Shown: one piece after another, positions 25,485-34,724 of the stretch
Layout of the letters: the number at the start of each line of letters is the position of its first letter
Position numbering within the stretch: the first letter of the stretch is position 1
Source of the DNA: Saccharobesus litoralis
Lineage (GTDB): Bacteria > Pseudomonadota > Gammaproteobacteria > Enterobacterales > Alteromonadaceae
Direction: 5' to 3'
NCBI RefSeq assembly: GCF_003063625.1
Contig: NZ_CP026604.1
Coordinates: 1,922,001-1,986,000, forward strand
DNA: 64,000 bases
Notes under the pieces: model-generated
What the model was told of the DNA's origin: nothing
Seen by the model: the letters and a program-made list of their open reading frames with translations, nothing else
The model's database searches: none
Program-made: the position numbers and the translations under genes

Positions 25485-26873
25485 CTAGCTAGTCTGCTTT
25501 AACTGATTAAACTCAGTCCGCCATTGTTCGGTGTTCCATTCTAAATCATTGGCGTGTTCTAGCGCGTCTTCAAACCATTCCAAACCTTGTTGGCGTTTAT
25601 TTTGTTTTAGTAAAGCTTTGGCGTTGTAGTAATGCCAGTTTGGGTTATTTTCGTGGTTTATCTCAACTTCAGCTAATAATTGTGTTGCTAGAGACAGTTC
25701 ATCAGATGTGGTTTGCTCTTGATCTAACAAGGCGCGTGCTAGCCAGTACTTGGCGTTTTCATCATTGCCGTTTACGGCTTGTTTTAGCCAAAATATCGCT
25801 TTTTGTTGGTCTTGCTTAACTATTTGTCCAGACAAAAACTCGCGACCTAAGCGGTATTGCGCTCGGCTTTCACCTGATTGCGCGGCTTTCACTAAATAGT
25901 CGAGTCCGGTTGCTATATCGCGGCGCGTGTATCTACCCAAAATTAAAAAGCGGGCATATTCCGTTGATGCTTTAACATGACCAGCTTCGGCGGCTTGCTC
26001 TAACAGTTCAAATGCTTCTTTTTTAGAGGTTTGCAATGCAGGAAAGGCAATAATATACATGGCGAGCTGATACTTAGCGTCGGCATTGTCTTGTTTGACC
26101 AATTTCTCGAGTTGACGAATGTGTTTGTAAATTTTAGGCGAGTCGGTTTTTAAAAATTCGCGGGTTACGGTAGTTTGTCCCCAAACTGTGCGCTGTCGCT
26201 CGATAGTATTTGTTTGATAGGCAGGTTTGTTAATAACCTTGTGTTTATACTCGTAGCTAGCGTTAACCATATTGCGCAAGCCACTTTTATTAACAAAATA
26301 ACTATGTGAAACGCCAATATCTCGGGCTGTGCCATCAGGGGCGATATCATACTCTAATACAGCTGAGGATAAGGTGGTGCGTTTTACCGCAAAAATCGAG
26401 CCGCTTACTCGCTGACTGGCACTGACTCTTCTGCCGGGGTTTAGCACGAGTGGCTTGTCAGCAATCGAAGGCATAATATTTGTTTGCAGGGCTTGTTCTC
26501 CCCATTTCGCGCTATCGCTTTTCAGCTGGTTTTTCGCTTGCTGTTTTTGATCTTCTGATAAATGTGCAAACACGGCTTTGGCATTTTTTGCTAAATCGGC
26601 GCTGGGTTGGTTGTCATTAGCCAACGAATAGTAAACGTATGATTTTACTAAGTCTTTTTCTACCCCTGCGCCGTGTAAATATAGCTGCGCCATTACCGAC
26701 TGCGACTTAGCGTGGCCAAGATGGGCTGACAATTCAAAATGTTGTGCTGCTAGCTTGTAGTCTTTGTTTTGATAAGCTTGATATGCGGTAACGAGATCGG
26801 CCTGGGCGGTATTGACCACCGTACCTAACATAAAACATGCAACCAATCCTTTGTTAATCCGTTTTTTCAACAT
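25485..26873 (-). CDS. Secreted Sel1-repeat (TPR-like) protein
   Basis: A 462-residue protein with a signal peptide (1-25, ending AQA) and Sel1 repeats in two groups. One is near the N-terminus (DYKLAAQHFELSAHLGHAKSQSVMAQLYLHGAGVEKD, 38-75); the other runs from about 275 to 400 (DAKYQLAMYIIAF..., YLVKAAQSGESRAQYRLGREFLSGQIVKQDQQKAIFWLKQAVNGNDENAKYWLARALL). A beta-rich domain lies between them (about 150-245). Sel1 proteins act as scaffolds for protein contacts in envelope complexes. The middle domain is not recognised. It is divergent from the TonB-domain gene at 27046 across 172 bases. Confidence 0.75.
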   Translation of the reverse strand: MLKKRINKGLVACFMLGTVVNTAQADLVTAYQAYQNKDYKLAAQHFELSAHLGHAKSQSVMAQLYLHGAGVEKDLVKSYVYYSLANDNQPSADLAKNAKAVFAHLSEDQKQQAKNQLKSDSAKWGEQALQTNIMPSIADKPLVLNPGRRVSASQRVSGSIFAVKRTTLSSAVLEYDIAPDGTARDIGVSHSYFVNKSGLRNMVNASYEYKHKVINKPAYQTNTIERQRTVWGQTTVTREFLKTDSPKIYKHIRQLEKLVKQDNADAKYQLAMYIIAFPALQTSKKEAFELLEQAAEAGHVKASTEYARFLILGRYTRRDIATGLDYLVKAAQSGESRAQYRLGREFLSGQIVKQDQQKAIFWLKQAVNGNDENAKYWLARALLDQEQTTSDELSLATQLLAEVEINHENNPNWHYYNAKALLKQNKRQQGLEWFEDALEHANDLEWNTEQWRTEFNQLKQTS

Positions 26874-27045
26874 TGTTGTTTCCTTAATTTGATTAATATC
26901 CTAACGAGGTGGCGGTAATTTAACCCCGATTGATCAAAAATCAATACAAAAATGGATGAAATTGATTATATTTGAGTTTAAATGATGTTTTATGTATGTA
27001 AAAATCTGTTTAAATTAATTAAGTCATTTCAAAGGAATGGATATT

Positions 27046-28122
27046 ATGTTTTTCCGCTTACTAAAATTAACTCTGTTGACATTGAGTTTATGTTCCGTAT
27101 CTAACTTAACGCTGGCATGTGATAGCAAGCCGAAAAAAGTCGAGCCTTGCCAGAAAAAAGCCGGACTCAACAAGGGCACGAGACCTAAAATTATTAAGCG
27201 ACAGCAGCCAAAGTATCCCATGGATGAACTTAGAGCCGGTCGTGAGGGATGGGCTAAATTAAACTTTGCAATAGACCCAAATGGTCGAGTTAAACATATC
27301 GAAATTGTCGATCATTCTGGAACTGCCAGCTTTGCGCACTCAGCCCGTGAAGCCGTTAGAAAATGGCGATTTGATCCTGCCACCCAAAATGGTGAACCCG
27401 TTTATTCATGTCGTAACTCTGTGCAGCTTGATTTTGGTATTAGTAAAAAAAGAAATGGGGCGTCTGAAGAATTTATTAAACAATTTAATAAAGTTAAACA
27501 GTTTGCCGCGACAGATGATACTAAATTATTTAAAACCTCATTAGCAAAACTGAAAAAGCTCTCGTTTAAGCGTTATGAACGAGCCCGCTATTACCTTATG
27601 GCCGGTATATATGCACATAGAATTGGAGACACTGAAGGGCAGATAGCCGCATTAGAGCGGGTTAAAAATTATGGGAAAACCAGTATTGGGGCTGAAATCT
27701 ATATTCAGAGCGTGCGCGATCTTTATCTAGCGCAAATGGATTCAGGGCTGTTTACTCAAGGGCTCGAAACACATAAAACACTGGCGAAATTTGATGATCC
27801 TAATGCTACAACTTACCAAGCGATCACTCAGCATAAAAACCAAGTTGTTGAATTATTGGCCAGTGATAAACTGATTGCGACAACGAAAAAGATCCAAGCG
27901 AAAAAACGTTTTGCTTATTTGCCCTTATCCAGAAAATCTTTTTCAATCAAACCGATTGAAGGTGACTTAAGTAAGCTACAAATGCGTTGCGGCTACAATT
28001 ATAGCGAGCACAAAATCACGGAAGATAAAGTTTGGCATACACCAGAAGAGTGGGGTAAATGTGCTATTCACGTTTATGGTGAATCAGGCGCTAGCTTTAA
28101 GGTGATTGAGCATCCAGCTTAA
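27046..28122 (+). CDS. Periplasmic protein with TonB C-terminal-like domain
   Basis: An ATG exists at 27037 but abuts the AAAGGA ribosome-binding site; the ATG at 27046 is better spaced and gives 358 residues. The signal peptide (1-21) is followed by a domain resembling the TonB carboxy terminus (about 45-125: QPKYPMDELRAGREGWAKLNFAIDPNGRVKHIEIVDHSG...VRKWRFDPA). A helical TPR-like segment (about 150-260) and a unique C-terminal part follow. No membrane anchor or proline-rich spacer is present, so it is not a classical energy-transducing TonB. It shares this domain style with the proteins at 8674 and 13069. Its role is unknown. Confidence 0.7.
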   Translation: MFFRLLKLTLLTLSLCSVSNLTLACDSKPKKVEPCQKKAGLNKGTRPKIIKRQQPKYPMDELRAGREGWAKLNFAIDPNGRVKHIEIVDHSGTASFAHSAREAVRKWRFDPATQNGEPVYSCRNSVQLDFGISKKRNGASEEFIKQFNKVKQFAATDDTKLFKTSLAKLKKLSFKRYERARYYLMAGIYAHRIGDTEGQIAALERVKNYGKTSIGAEIYIQSVRDLYLAQMDSGLFTQGLETHKTLAKFDDPNATTYQAITQHKNQVVELLASDKLIATTKKIQAKKRFAYLPLSRKSFSIKPIEGDLSKLQMRCGYNYSEHKITEDKVWHTPEEWGKCAIHVYGESGASFKVIEHPA

Positions 28123-28336
28123 TGTTTTGCAAACCGCAAGGCGCCACTTTTTGTCTTACTTTGTGTCTTGTGCTAATCGGTATTTTATGGAAGTTTATCG
28201 GTAACAAAATTTTGTAGTCTTGATCTTTTAGACGCAAAGGTTTGCAGGCTTTGTAAGCATAAATGCTCAGCCACAAAAAACTTGATACTTTTAAATGGCT
28301 ATTTTTCACAAAATAACTTGAGCATATTCACCATCT

Positions 28337-28362
28337 AAAAAAAGCCTCCCTAATAGAGAGGC
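28337..28362 (-). terminator. Rho-independent terminator after lldD
   Basis: On the minus strand GCCTCTC / GGGAGGC pairs across TATTA and is followed by seven T residues, 48 bases after the lldD stop codon. The remaining part of the 28123-28410 gap shows no gene. Confidence 0.8.
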
Positions 28363-28410
28363 CTAAAGGCGTGCAACAGCCCAGATATATTGATTAAGCT
28401 AGATTGCTAA

Positions 28411-29550
28411 TTACTTAATATTTACCAAAGAGTCGCGGCTTAATTCGCTGATATTTTTAGCGCCGGTGAGTGTCATTGCCACTTGCATTTCTTTTTTGTA
28501 TAAGTCGAGTAAGTTCTCAACTCCGGCTTGGCCTTGTGCCGCTAGTGCGTAAATAAACGAGCGACCTAATAAGGTTAAATCAGCGCCCATCGCTAGCATG
28601 CGTACAACATCTAAGCCATTGCGAATACCTGAGTCGACCATAATTTTTAAGTCGCCTTTAACCGCATCCGCGATAATAGGTAAGGCTTTAGCCGAAGACA
28701 TAACACCATCTAATTGGCGACCACCATGGTTAGAAACCACAATGCCGTCGGCACCAAATTTAACCGCATCTTTGGCATCCTCTGCATCTAAAATACCTTT
28801 GATCACCATAGGACCGTCCCAATAGTCACGGATCCACTCTAAGTCTTTCCATGAAATTGACGGATCAAAGTTAGCGCCTAACCAGCCAATATAATCTTCA
28901 AGTTTGGTTGGCTCACCACGGTAAGTTGAAATATTACCTAAGTCATGTGGCTTACCTAGCAGCCCCACGTCGAACGCCCATTGTGGATGACGCATTGCTT
29001 GCAATACGCGACGCATCGCAGCATTAGGGCCACTCATCCCAGAGTGCATATCACGGTAGCGTGCGCCTGGCACTGGCATATCAACCGTAAAGACTAAGGT
29101 CGTTACGCCAGCCGCTTTCGCACGCTCTAATACGTTTTTCATAAAGCCGCGATCTTTCAGTACATATAACTGAAACCACATTGGGCGCTGGATCGCTGGC
29201 GTGACTTCTTCGATTGGACACACAGAAACCGTCGACATGGTAAATGGAATGCCTTTGTTTTCAGCCGCTTTTGCAGCTTGTACTTCACCACGGCGAGCAT
29301 ACATTCCGGTTAAGCCAACTGGTGCTAGTGCGATCGGTAGGTCTAATTTTTCACCGAAAATTTCGGTTTTAAGATCCAGCTCCGACATATTATTTAACAC
29401 GCGCTGTTTTAAGGCGATTTCAGCTAAATCTTCAACGTTTTTGCGTAGTGTATGTTCGCTATACGAGCCACCATCAATATAGTGAAATAAAAACGGAGGT
29501 AACTTGGCTTGTGCCGCTTTGCGGTAATCGGTTGAAGCTGAAATGATCAT
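28411..29550 (-). CDS. lldD: L-lactate dehydrogenase, FMN-dependent (quinone-linked)
   Basis: This 379-residue enzyme oxidises L-lactate to pyruvate and passes electrons to the quinone pool at the inner face of the membrane. The family pattern is full length: [43 protein letters not shown], the catalytic HGGRQLDG motif (active-site His in VSNHGGRQL, about residue 275), [19 protein letters not shown] and GRSF for phosphate binding. L-lactate or lactaldehyde-derived lactate is a product of rhamnose/fucose breakdown, so the gene could serve the sugar pathways here. A LysR-type gene is transcribed divergently and may control it. Confidence 0.95.
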   Translation of the reverse strand: MIISASTDYRKAAQAKLPPFLFHYIDGGSYSEHTLRKNVEDLAEIALKQRVLNNMSELDLKTEIFGEKLDLPIALAPVGLTGMYARRGEVQAAKAAENKGIPFTMSTVSVCPIEEVTPAIQRPMWFQLYVLKDRGFMKNVLERAKAAGVTTLVFTVDMPVPGARYRDMHSGMSGPNAAMRRVLQAMRHPQWAFDVGLLGKPHDLGNISTYRGEPTKLEDYIGWLGANFDPSISWKDLEWIRDYWDGPMVIKGILDAEDAKDAVKFGADGIVVSNHGGRQLDGVMSSAKALPIIADAVKGDLKIMVDSGIRNGLDVVRMLAMGADLTLLGRSFIYALAAQGQAGVENLLDLYKKEMQVAMTLTGAKNISELSRDSLVNIK

Positions 29551-29632
29551 CTATCTGCCTTTAAATTATATATAAGCCCAACGCGCTAAGATCAGCCGAG
29601 CAACTTATTGTGTTGATTTTTGATGTTGGCTA

Positions 29633-29661
29633 ATTTATCGCTTTATTTTTATGTGATAAAT
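29633..29661. promoter_or_regulatory. Candidate LysR-type operator between lldD and its regulator
   Basis: An inverted repeat ATTTATC-N15-GATAAAT lies in the 150-base space between the divergent lldD and LysR genes. It fits the spaced-dyad style of LysR operators. The site is 40-68 bases upstream of the regulator start and 83-111 bases upstream of lldD. Confidence 0.55.
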
Positions 29662-29700
29662 GGAAATAATGAAAAACACTATTTCCAAAAGTTTAGTATT

Positions 29701-30606
29701 ATGTTGGCGAATGACCTAATCTTATTTTCTCAAGTGATTGAGCTGGGCAGTTTTAGCAAAGCAGCCGAGGTGAATAACCTAACCAATTCAGTGGTCAGCA
29801 AGCGCATTGCTAAGTTAGAAGCCGAATTAGGCGTACAATTGCTATACCGAACCACGCGTAAATTAACCGTAACCGAAGCCGGCAGCATTTTAGCCATGCG
29901 TGCTAAAAACGTACAACAAGCCACGCTGGAAGCCATTAATGCCGTGTCGGGTTTAGGTGACCAAATTAAAGGTCATATAAAAATGTCGGTACCCACCATA
30001 TCGGGTGATTTATTACTGGCAGAAGCCACGGCTGACTTTTGCAATCAGCACCCTGGTTTAACCGTAGATATGTCAATGGATAACAAGTTTGTTGACTTGG
30101 TAAACGATGGTTACGACTTGGTAATACGCACAGGCCATTTGGAAGACTCAAGCTTAATCGCGCGTCATATTATTGATTCACAATGGGTGGTTTGCGCCTC
30201 TCCCCGCTATTTAAAACAGTTTGGTCAACCGCAGCAACCTATAGAGCTACAACAACACAATTGCCTAAAATATACCTATCAAACATCTGGCGCGGATGAA
30301 TGGCAGTTTAAAACCAACAATAAGGACTATTTTGTCAAAGTGACAGGAACCCTCGCCACTAATAACGCCAGCGCCTTGCGCAAGGCTGTACTGGGTGGGC
30401 ATGGCATTGGCTATTTACCGCGCTGTTTAGTGTATCCCGATTTATGTAATGGTGAGTTGCTGGAGTTGTTTGCTGATCAAGTAGGTAAAAAATTAGGTGT
30501 ATATGCGGTATATCCTTTTACTAAACACCCACCTAACAAGGTAAAAATGTTGGTTGAATATATAAAAGCGCGTTACTTAAGTATGGCGCATTATTTTGTG
30601 AGCTAG
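29701..30606 (+). CDS. LysR-family transcriptional regulator
   Basis: An upstream in-frame ATG at 29620 exists, but the helix-turn-helix begins right after the ATG at 29701 (MLANDLILFSQVIELGSFSKAAEVNNLTNSVVSKRIAKLEAELGVQLLYRTTRKLTVTEAG), so the 301-residue product from 29701 is preferred. The rest is the effector domain (about 90-290). The sequence is of the CrgA/DsdC-like group that usually regulates a divergently transcribed target. The target here is likely lldD. The effector is unknown. Confidence 0.85.
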   Translation: MLANDLILFSQVIELGSFSKAAEVNNLTNSVVSKRIAKLEAELGVQLLYRTTRKLTVTEAGSILAMRAKNVQQATLEAINAVSGLGDQIKGHIKMSVPTISGDLLLAEATADFCNQHPGLTVDMSMDNKFVDLVNDGYDLVIRTGHLEDSSLIARHIIDSQWVVCASPRYLKQFGQPQQPIELQQHNCLKYTYQTSGADEWQFKTNNKDYFVKVTGTLATNNASALRKAVLGGHGIGYLPRCLVYPDLCNGELLELFADQVGKKLGVYAVYPFTKHPPNKVKMLVEYIKARYLSMAHYFVS

Positions 30607-30860
30607 CAGGTTTTGGCGAGTATTTATGTCGATGCCGCTAACTTAAACTAATAAAGTAAGTCAGTGCTTACTGATAGGGATATAACTCGCTGGAGTTTAT
30701 CGAGAACAAAAAACCTAGCTATGCTTCCACTAATCAAAATTAAATTGAAAAAGGTACGAGAATAAAAAAGTTGTTGATCTTGGGGTGTTAGTTTTTCAAT
30801 TTTTCGTCTTTTCTTAATAACAGCGAAGGCTAACTCGCAAAGAATTAAGAGAGAACTTAC

Positions 30861-32354
30861 ATGTTTAAAAATTTAAAAACCTTGTCGTTAACTGTGATGG
30901 TTTGCTTACTTGCAGCTTGTAGCTCATCAAATGACGTAAACGTTGCTGCCAATCAACAAAACCTAAGTCAACAAAGCATAAGCCAACAAAGTACAAGTCA
31001 GTCTGAAAAACAAAATGTCGTGATGATTATTATCGATGATTTACGACCAGTAATTGGTGCCTATGGCGATAGCCGAGCGCATACACCTAATATTGATGCT
31101 TTAGCAAAGCAAGGGGTTCTTTTTAACAAAGCCTATGTCAACGTACCTGTATGTGGTGCATCGCGGGCCAGCATGATGACAGGGATAAGACCCACTCCAA
31201 CGCGCTTTATTGATTACAAAGCCATGGCTGAAAAAGATGCGCCGGGTGCTAAATCGCTGCCGCAAGTCTTAAAAGAGTCAGGTTATTACACCATGGGCAT
31301 TGGTAAAATCTTTCATAAAGGTCAAGATTTAGCCGAAGAAAGTTGGAGCGAGCCATTACAACATTCTGGTTTACCACATGGCACAACGTTCAATCCTGAA
31401 TCTGATAAATACCGAAAAGGCAGTAAGAGCGACGCGAAGAAGAAAGGCAAAGGGCCTTTTTATGAAATCGCTGACGTAGCAAATGAAGATTACCCCGATG
31501 GCAAGGTTAAACAAAAAGCCTTAGCTGCGCTTGATAAATTATCGCAAAATCAGCAACCGTTTTTCTTAAGCGTTGGCTTTATTCGTCCGCATTTACCGTT
31601 TAACGCGCCTAAAAAATATTATGACTTGCACCCTGAGTCGAAATTCCCACCATTTTTTCATCGTGAGCAACCGAAAGATGCCCCAGAGTCATTAAAGAGC
31701 TCAGGCGAAATGCGCTCCTACCATCTTAAAGATTACGACTACAACAGCGATGCTTTTCATACTGCATCGCAGCGCGGTTATTACGCTTCAGTCAGTTTTG
31801 TTGACGCTTTAGTGGGTGATGTTGTCGCAAAAATTGATCAATTAGGTTTGCGCGACAACACCACCATAGTGTTATTAAGTGATCATGGCTTTAACTTAGG
31901 TGAGCATAATTTTTGGACTAAACACAATATGTTAGATACAGCGCTTAGGATCCCAATGATTATCTCAGGACCTAATACAGCGCAAAATCAACAGTCAGAT
32001 GCGTTAGTTGAATTGGTTGATATTTTTCCCACCATTACCGAGTTAACCCAAGTGGCAACGCCAAAACAGGTTGCCGGTCAGAGTTTTGTTTCTGTGTTAA
32101 AACAGCCTTCACTGAACCATAAAAATTATCTATATAGTCGTTTTAAGCCAGGTGATTCTATTATCAATCAGCAGTTCATCTTTACCTCCTATAAAACTGA
32201 AGCTGGAGCACGAGAAGAAATGATGTTTGATCTAAAAAATGACCCGCATGAAACCGTAAATATTGTTCAACAACCGCAATATGCAAAAGTTGCAGCGCAA
32301 CTTCGTTCTCGCTTAACCGCATGTATGGCCAAGCAAGACTGTCAAACCCATTAA
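30861..32354 (+). CDS. Sulfatase, S1 formylglycine type (iduronate-2-sulfatase-like, S1_7-type)
   Basis: A 497-residue lipoprotein (lipobox LLAAC, Cys20). The sulfatase signature C98-G-A-S-R in VPVCGASRASMMTGIRP gives the cysteine that is converted to formylglycine by an FGE enzyme. The metal ligands DD59-60 (IIIDDLRP) and SDHGFNLGEHNFWTKH further on complete the site. The layout (YGDSRAHTPNIDALAKQGVLFNKAY, GFIRPHLPF) is typical of iduronate-2-sulfatase-like S1_7 enzymes, several of which desulfate ulvan oligosaccharides. A role in removing sulfate from rhamnose-3-sulfate or its uronic neighbour is likely but inferred. No FGE gene is in the window. Confidence 0.88.
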   Translation: MFKNLKTLSLTVMVCLLAACSSSNDVNVAANQQNLSQQSISQQSTSQSEKQNVVMIIIDDLRPVIGAYGDSRAHTPNIDALAKQGVLFNKAYVNVPVCGASRASMMTGIRPTPTRFIDYKAMAEKDAPGAKSLPQVLKESGYYTMGIGKIFHKGQDLAEESWSEPLQHSGLPHGTTFNPESDKYRKGSKSDAKKKGKGPFYEIADVANEDYPDGKVKQKALAALDKLSQNQQPFFLSVGFIRPHLPFNAPKKYYDLHPESKFPPFFHREQPKDAPESLKSSGEMRSYHLKDYDYNSDAFHTASQRGYYASVSFVDALVGDVVAKIDQLGLRDNTTIVLLSDHGFNLGEHNFWTKHNMLDTALRIPMIISGPNTAQNQQSDALVELVDIFPTITELTQVATPKQVAGQSFVSVLKQPSLNHKNYLYSRFKPGDSIINQQFIFTSYKTEAGAREEMMFDLKNDPHETVNIVQQPQYAKVAAQLRSRLTACMAKQDCQTH

Positions 32355-32471
32355 AACCCAAGCTGTGTAGGGTCGACTTTATATTGGCAAAATATTTAAT
32401 TCGGCTCTACAACTCTTTCCTGCCTGCTGGTGCATGAGCTGAGCAGATAAAAACATAGAGCCATCGCTAAC

Positions 32472-32720
32472 AGGACAGCCATGTTAGTGTCATTTGTAGG
32501 TCGTGCCTTTAGGCCGATAGGTAAACAAGGTCGCGCTATTAAAAAACACAGCCAAGGGCGTAAAATAATCTTAAGTTAGCCTGTTAAACATTAAAACCAA
32601 CCTGAACAGAACAAACCCAATACCTCGTTTACTTGCCATTAACTGGCATTTAAACCTGATAATGTGTGTATCCATTGGCCTAAAGACAAACCTAAAAAAA
32701 AGATAAAAAGACAGTCAATG
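32472..32720 (+). repeat. Dispersed repeat family 2, copy A
   Basis: Starts AGGACAGCCATGTTAG and contains TTTGTAGGTCGTGCCTTTAG, ACACAGCCAAGGGCGT and AATACCTCGTTTACTTGC, ending AAGACAGTCAATG. A close copy in the same orientation lies at 35404-35686 and a shorter one at 40283-40400. Copies A and B directly bracket the four genes between them. Confidence 0.85.
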
Positions 32721-32795
32721 CAAAGGTAAAGACCTGACCCTACGCCCGTGCAAAGGTAAAGACCTGACCCTACGCCCGTGACCCTACGCCCGTAG
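32721..32795 (+). repeat. 30-bp tandem repeat overlapping the end of the Crp-like gene
   Basis: Two full units starting CAAAGGTAAAGACCTGACCC (32721-32750, 32751-32780) and half a unit (32781-32795). The last half-unit includes the stop codon and last codons of the minus-strand regulator gene. The unit start CAAAGGTAAAGACCTG also closes repeat copy B near 35665. Confidence 0.85.
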
Positions 32796-33314
32796 TCTAG
32801 TTTTAATCCGACTCAGTCCGACATCGGTTACGCCTAAATACTGAGCGATTTCGTGTTGTGGTACTTTGTGGAATAAATCTGGCCATTGTTGTTTTAGCTG
32901 AATAAACCTTTGCTCTGCTGGTAAACATAAAAAATCATGCTCTCGTTTTTCTTTTTTTATTGCGAGTTGAATCAACAAAGTTTGCATCTCGTTGGCAAAC
33001 TTTATATCGGTTTGACTGGTTTCGAGCAACAACGAAAATGGTAATTTAATCAAGGAGCTATTTTCTTGAGCGACTAAACTGTAAGAACAGGCTTGTTCAG
33101 CATAGCATGCACTTAAACAGGCAATACTGGTATTTTCACCAATAAAAGATTTAACAAAAGACTTACCCGATTCAGCAATATAGTAAGCTTTTAAAAAGCC
33201 CCTTCTCACATAATAAAAATGAGCATCCAACTCCCCTTGCCGAAACAAATGCTGTTTCTTTTTCAATTCAATTAATTGACCTTGTGTTGCCAGTAATTGT
33301 TGTAAATATTCCAT
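32784..33314 (-). CDS. Crp/Fnr-family transcriptional regulator
   Basis: A 176-residue protein with a cyclic-nucleotide-binding-like beta-roll (about 10-115: LIELKKKQHLFRQGELDAHFYYVRRGFLKAYY) and a short C-terminal helix-turn-helix (about 145-175: VPQHEIAQYLGVTDVGLSRIKTRLRA). Length is on the short side; the C-terminal stop lies inside a tandem repeat. No Fnr-type cysteine cluster is evident. It is divergent from the SDR operon at 33394 with 79 bases between them and probably regulates it. A typical family effect is a response to small-molecule stress signals. Confidence 0.85.
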   Translation of the reverse strand: MEYLQQLLATQGQLIELKKKQHLFRQGELDAHFYYVRRGFLKAYYIAESGKSFVKSFIGENTSIACLSACYAEQACSYSLVAQENSSLIKLPFSLLLETSQTDIKFANEMQTLLIQLAIKKEKREHDFLCLPAEQRFIQLKQQWPDLFHKVPQHEIAQYLGVTDVGLSRIKTRLRA

Positions 33315-33393
33315 TTTATTAACTCAGGTTAATGAATCGGTTAGCGATAAGTAAGCATAATTTGCCCATAAAAAGCGCAACAAGGGTATATTA

Positions 33394-34197
33394 ATGACTT
33401 TAATAAATAAACAAATTGTATTGACTGGCGGCACAGCAGGCATTGGCTTCGAATTAGCCAAAAAGCTCGCTCAAAATAACCAACTAATAGTATTAGGACG
33501 CGATAATGCTCAGTTAGAAAAATTTAAAGCAGACAATCCTCCACTCGCAAATAATCTTATTTTTATCTACTGTGATCTAGCTGATCTCAATTCAACCATC
33601 AAAGCAGTGGAACAAATACAGCAAATTTGCACCTCGCTCGATTTGTTAATTAACAATGCAGCAATCCAATATGCGACGACTTTTTTAGATACAGATTACA
33701 AGTTGGCTCAAATTCAGCAAGAAATTACCATTAACTTAACCTCTGTCGCGATCTTATGCCATGCGCTTCTGCCTTTATTACAGCAAAGTACTCATAGCAA
33801 CAAACAGCAACTTAATCATAATCATCAACCGAACCAAAATCAGAGCCAAGCGATTATTTTAAATGTAAATTCAGGCTTAGCGATTGCACCAAAATCCCAA
33901 TCCGCAATTTACTGCGCCACTAAAGCGGCACTCAATCATTTTTCACTATCGCTTAATTACCAACTTAAAAATAGCCAAGTCAAAGTGCAGCAGTGCTTCT
34001 TACCGGTAGTCGATACCAATATGACAAAAAACAGAGCGAAAGATAAAGGAAAAATATCAGCCGTAGCAGCTGCAAAGGCCATTTTTCAAGCATTAACCAC
34101 AAACCAAACTCAAATAGATATTGGCAAGGTAAAACTACTCAGAATTATTAATCGACTCAGTCCAAGCCTCGCAATGAAAATAATGGAGAAAGCATGA
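33394..34197 (+). CDS. Short-chain dehydrogenase/reductase (DltE-like)
   Basis: This 267-residue SDR has the cofactor motif TGGTAGIGFELA (TGxxxGIG, about residues 11-19), NNAA (about 88-91), and the catalytic YxxxK as Y176-C-A-T-K (AIYCATKAALNHFSLSL). It is a classical SDR of the DltE type; its substrate cannot be read. It starts a three-gene operon with a DUF2141 protein (four-base ATGA overlap) and a VTT membrane protein. It has a low-complexity NQ-rich insert (about 128-150) that is unusual for the family. Confidence 0.85.
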   Translation: MTLINKQIVLTGGTAGIGFELAKKLAQNNQLIVLGRDNAQLEKFKADNPPLANNLIFIYCDLADLNSTIKAVEQIQQICTSLDLLINNAAIQYATTFLDTDYKLAQIQQEITINLTSVAILCHALLPLLQQSTHSNKQQLNHNHQPNQNQSQAIILNVNSGLAIAPKSQSAIYCATKAALNHFSLSLNYQLKNSQVKVQQCFLPVVDTNMTKNRAKDKGKISAVAAAKAIFQALTTNQTQIDIGKVKLLRIINRLSPSLAMKIMEKA

Positions 34198-34697
34198 AAC
34201 AACTCAATTGCAACCTCAACAAAAAGAGCAAGCTCATTTACAGCAACAGCTTAATGTTAATCATCATTATGTTGGTAAATTTCAGTCTAATAGGAAAAAG
34301 CATGGCCGCGACCAAACAACATCAACTCAAAGTAACAGTCACTAAGATTAACCCCGCACTGAACGGCAATATTGTACTCATGCTGTTTACTGAACAAGGC
34401 TTTCCGAAAAAACATCAACTCGCCAAACACAGCATCAGCTTACCAGCGAACCAAACTGAACTGACATTTACATTAGCAACCGATTTAACTGAATTTGTGC
34501 TTAAAGTGCTCCACGATGAAAATGAAGATGGTAAAGTCAGCAAAAATTGGACGGGGATTATTCCAGCAGAAGGATTAGGCTTTTCAAATAAGCAAACTTT
34601 GAGCTTTACTGGGCCGCCTTCGTACAAAAAATCTAAAGTATCGATAAACCCAACCCAATCAATTAGCGAATTTCAAATTGAGATTAAATACCCTTAA
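34194..34697 (+). CDS. DUF2141-family secreted protein
   Basis: A 167-residue protein with a hydrophobic signal segment (18-39) and the DUF2141 pattern LKVTVTKINPALNGNIVLMLFTEQGFPKK and VLHDENEDGKVSKNWTGIIPAEGLGFSNK. Members of this family are periplasmic or secreted beta-rich proteins of unknown function. The DENEDGK segment resembles a calcium-binding loop. It overlaps the SDR gene and precedes the VTT-protein gene by 27 bases. Confidence 0.85.
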   Translation: MKQLNCNLNKKSKLIYSNSLMLIIIMLVNFSLIGKSMAATKQHQLKVTVTKINPALNGNIVLMLFTEQGFPKKHQLAKHSISLPANQTELTFTLATDLTEFVLKVLHDENEDGKVSKNWTGIIPAEGLGFSNKQTLSFTGPPSYKKSKVSINPTQSISEFQIEIKYP

Positions 34698-34724
34698 ATT
34701 AAGGTCTATTCAAGGAAATAAATT

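Noticed and set aside
29620-29700. N-terminal extension of the LysR regulator
   Set aside because: The first 27 residues precede the helix-turn-helix start and run through the candidate operator; the ATG at 29701 fits the family.
32355-32783. Attachment site or integrase trace between sulfatase and Crp gene
   Set aside because: The direct repeats are of intergenic repeat type with a third copy elsewhere, and no integrase gene or tRNA is adjacent.
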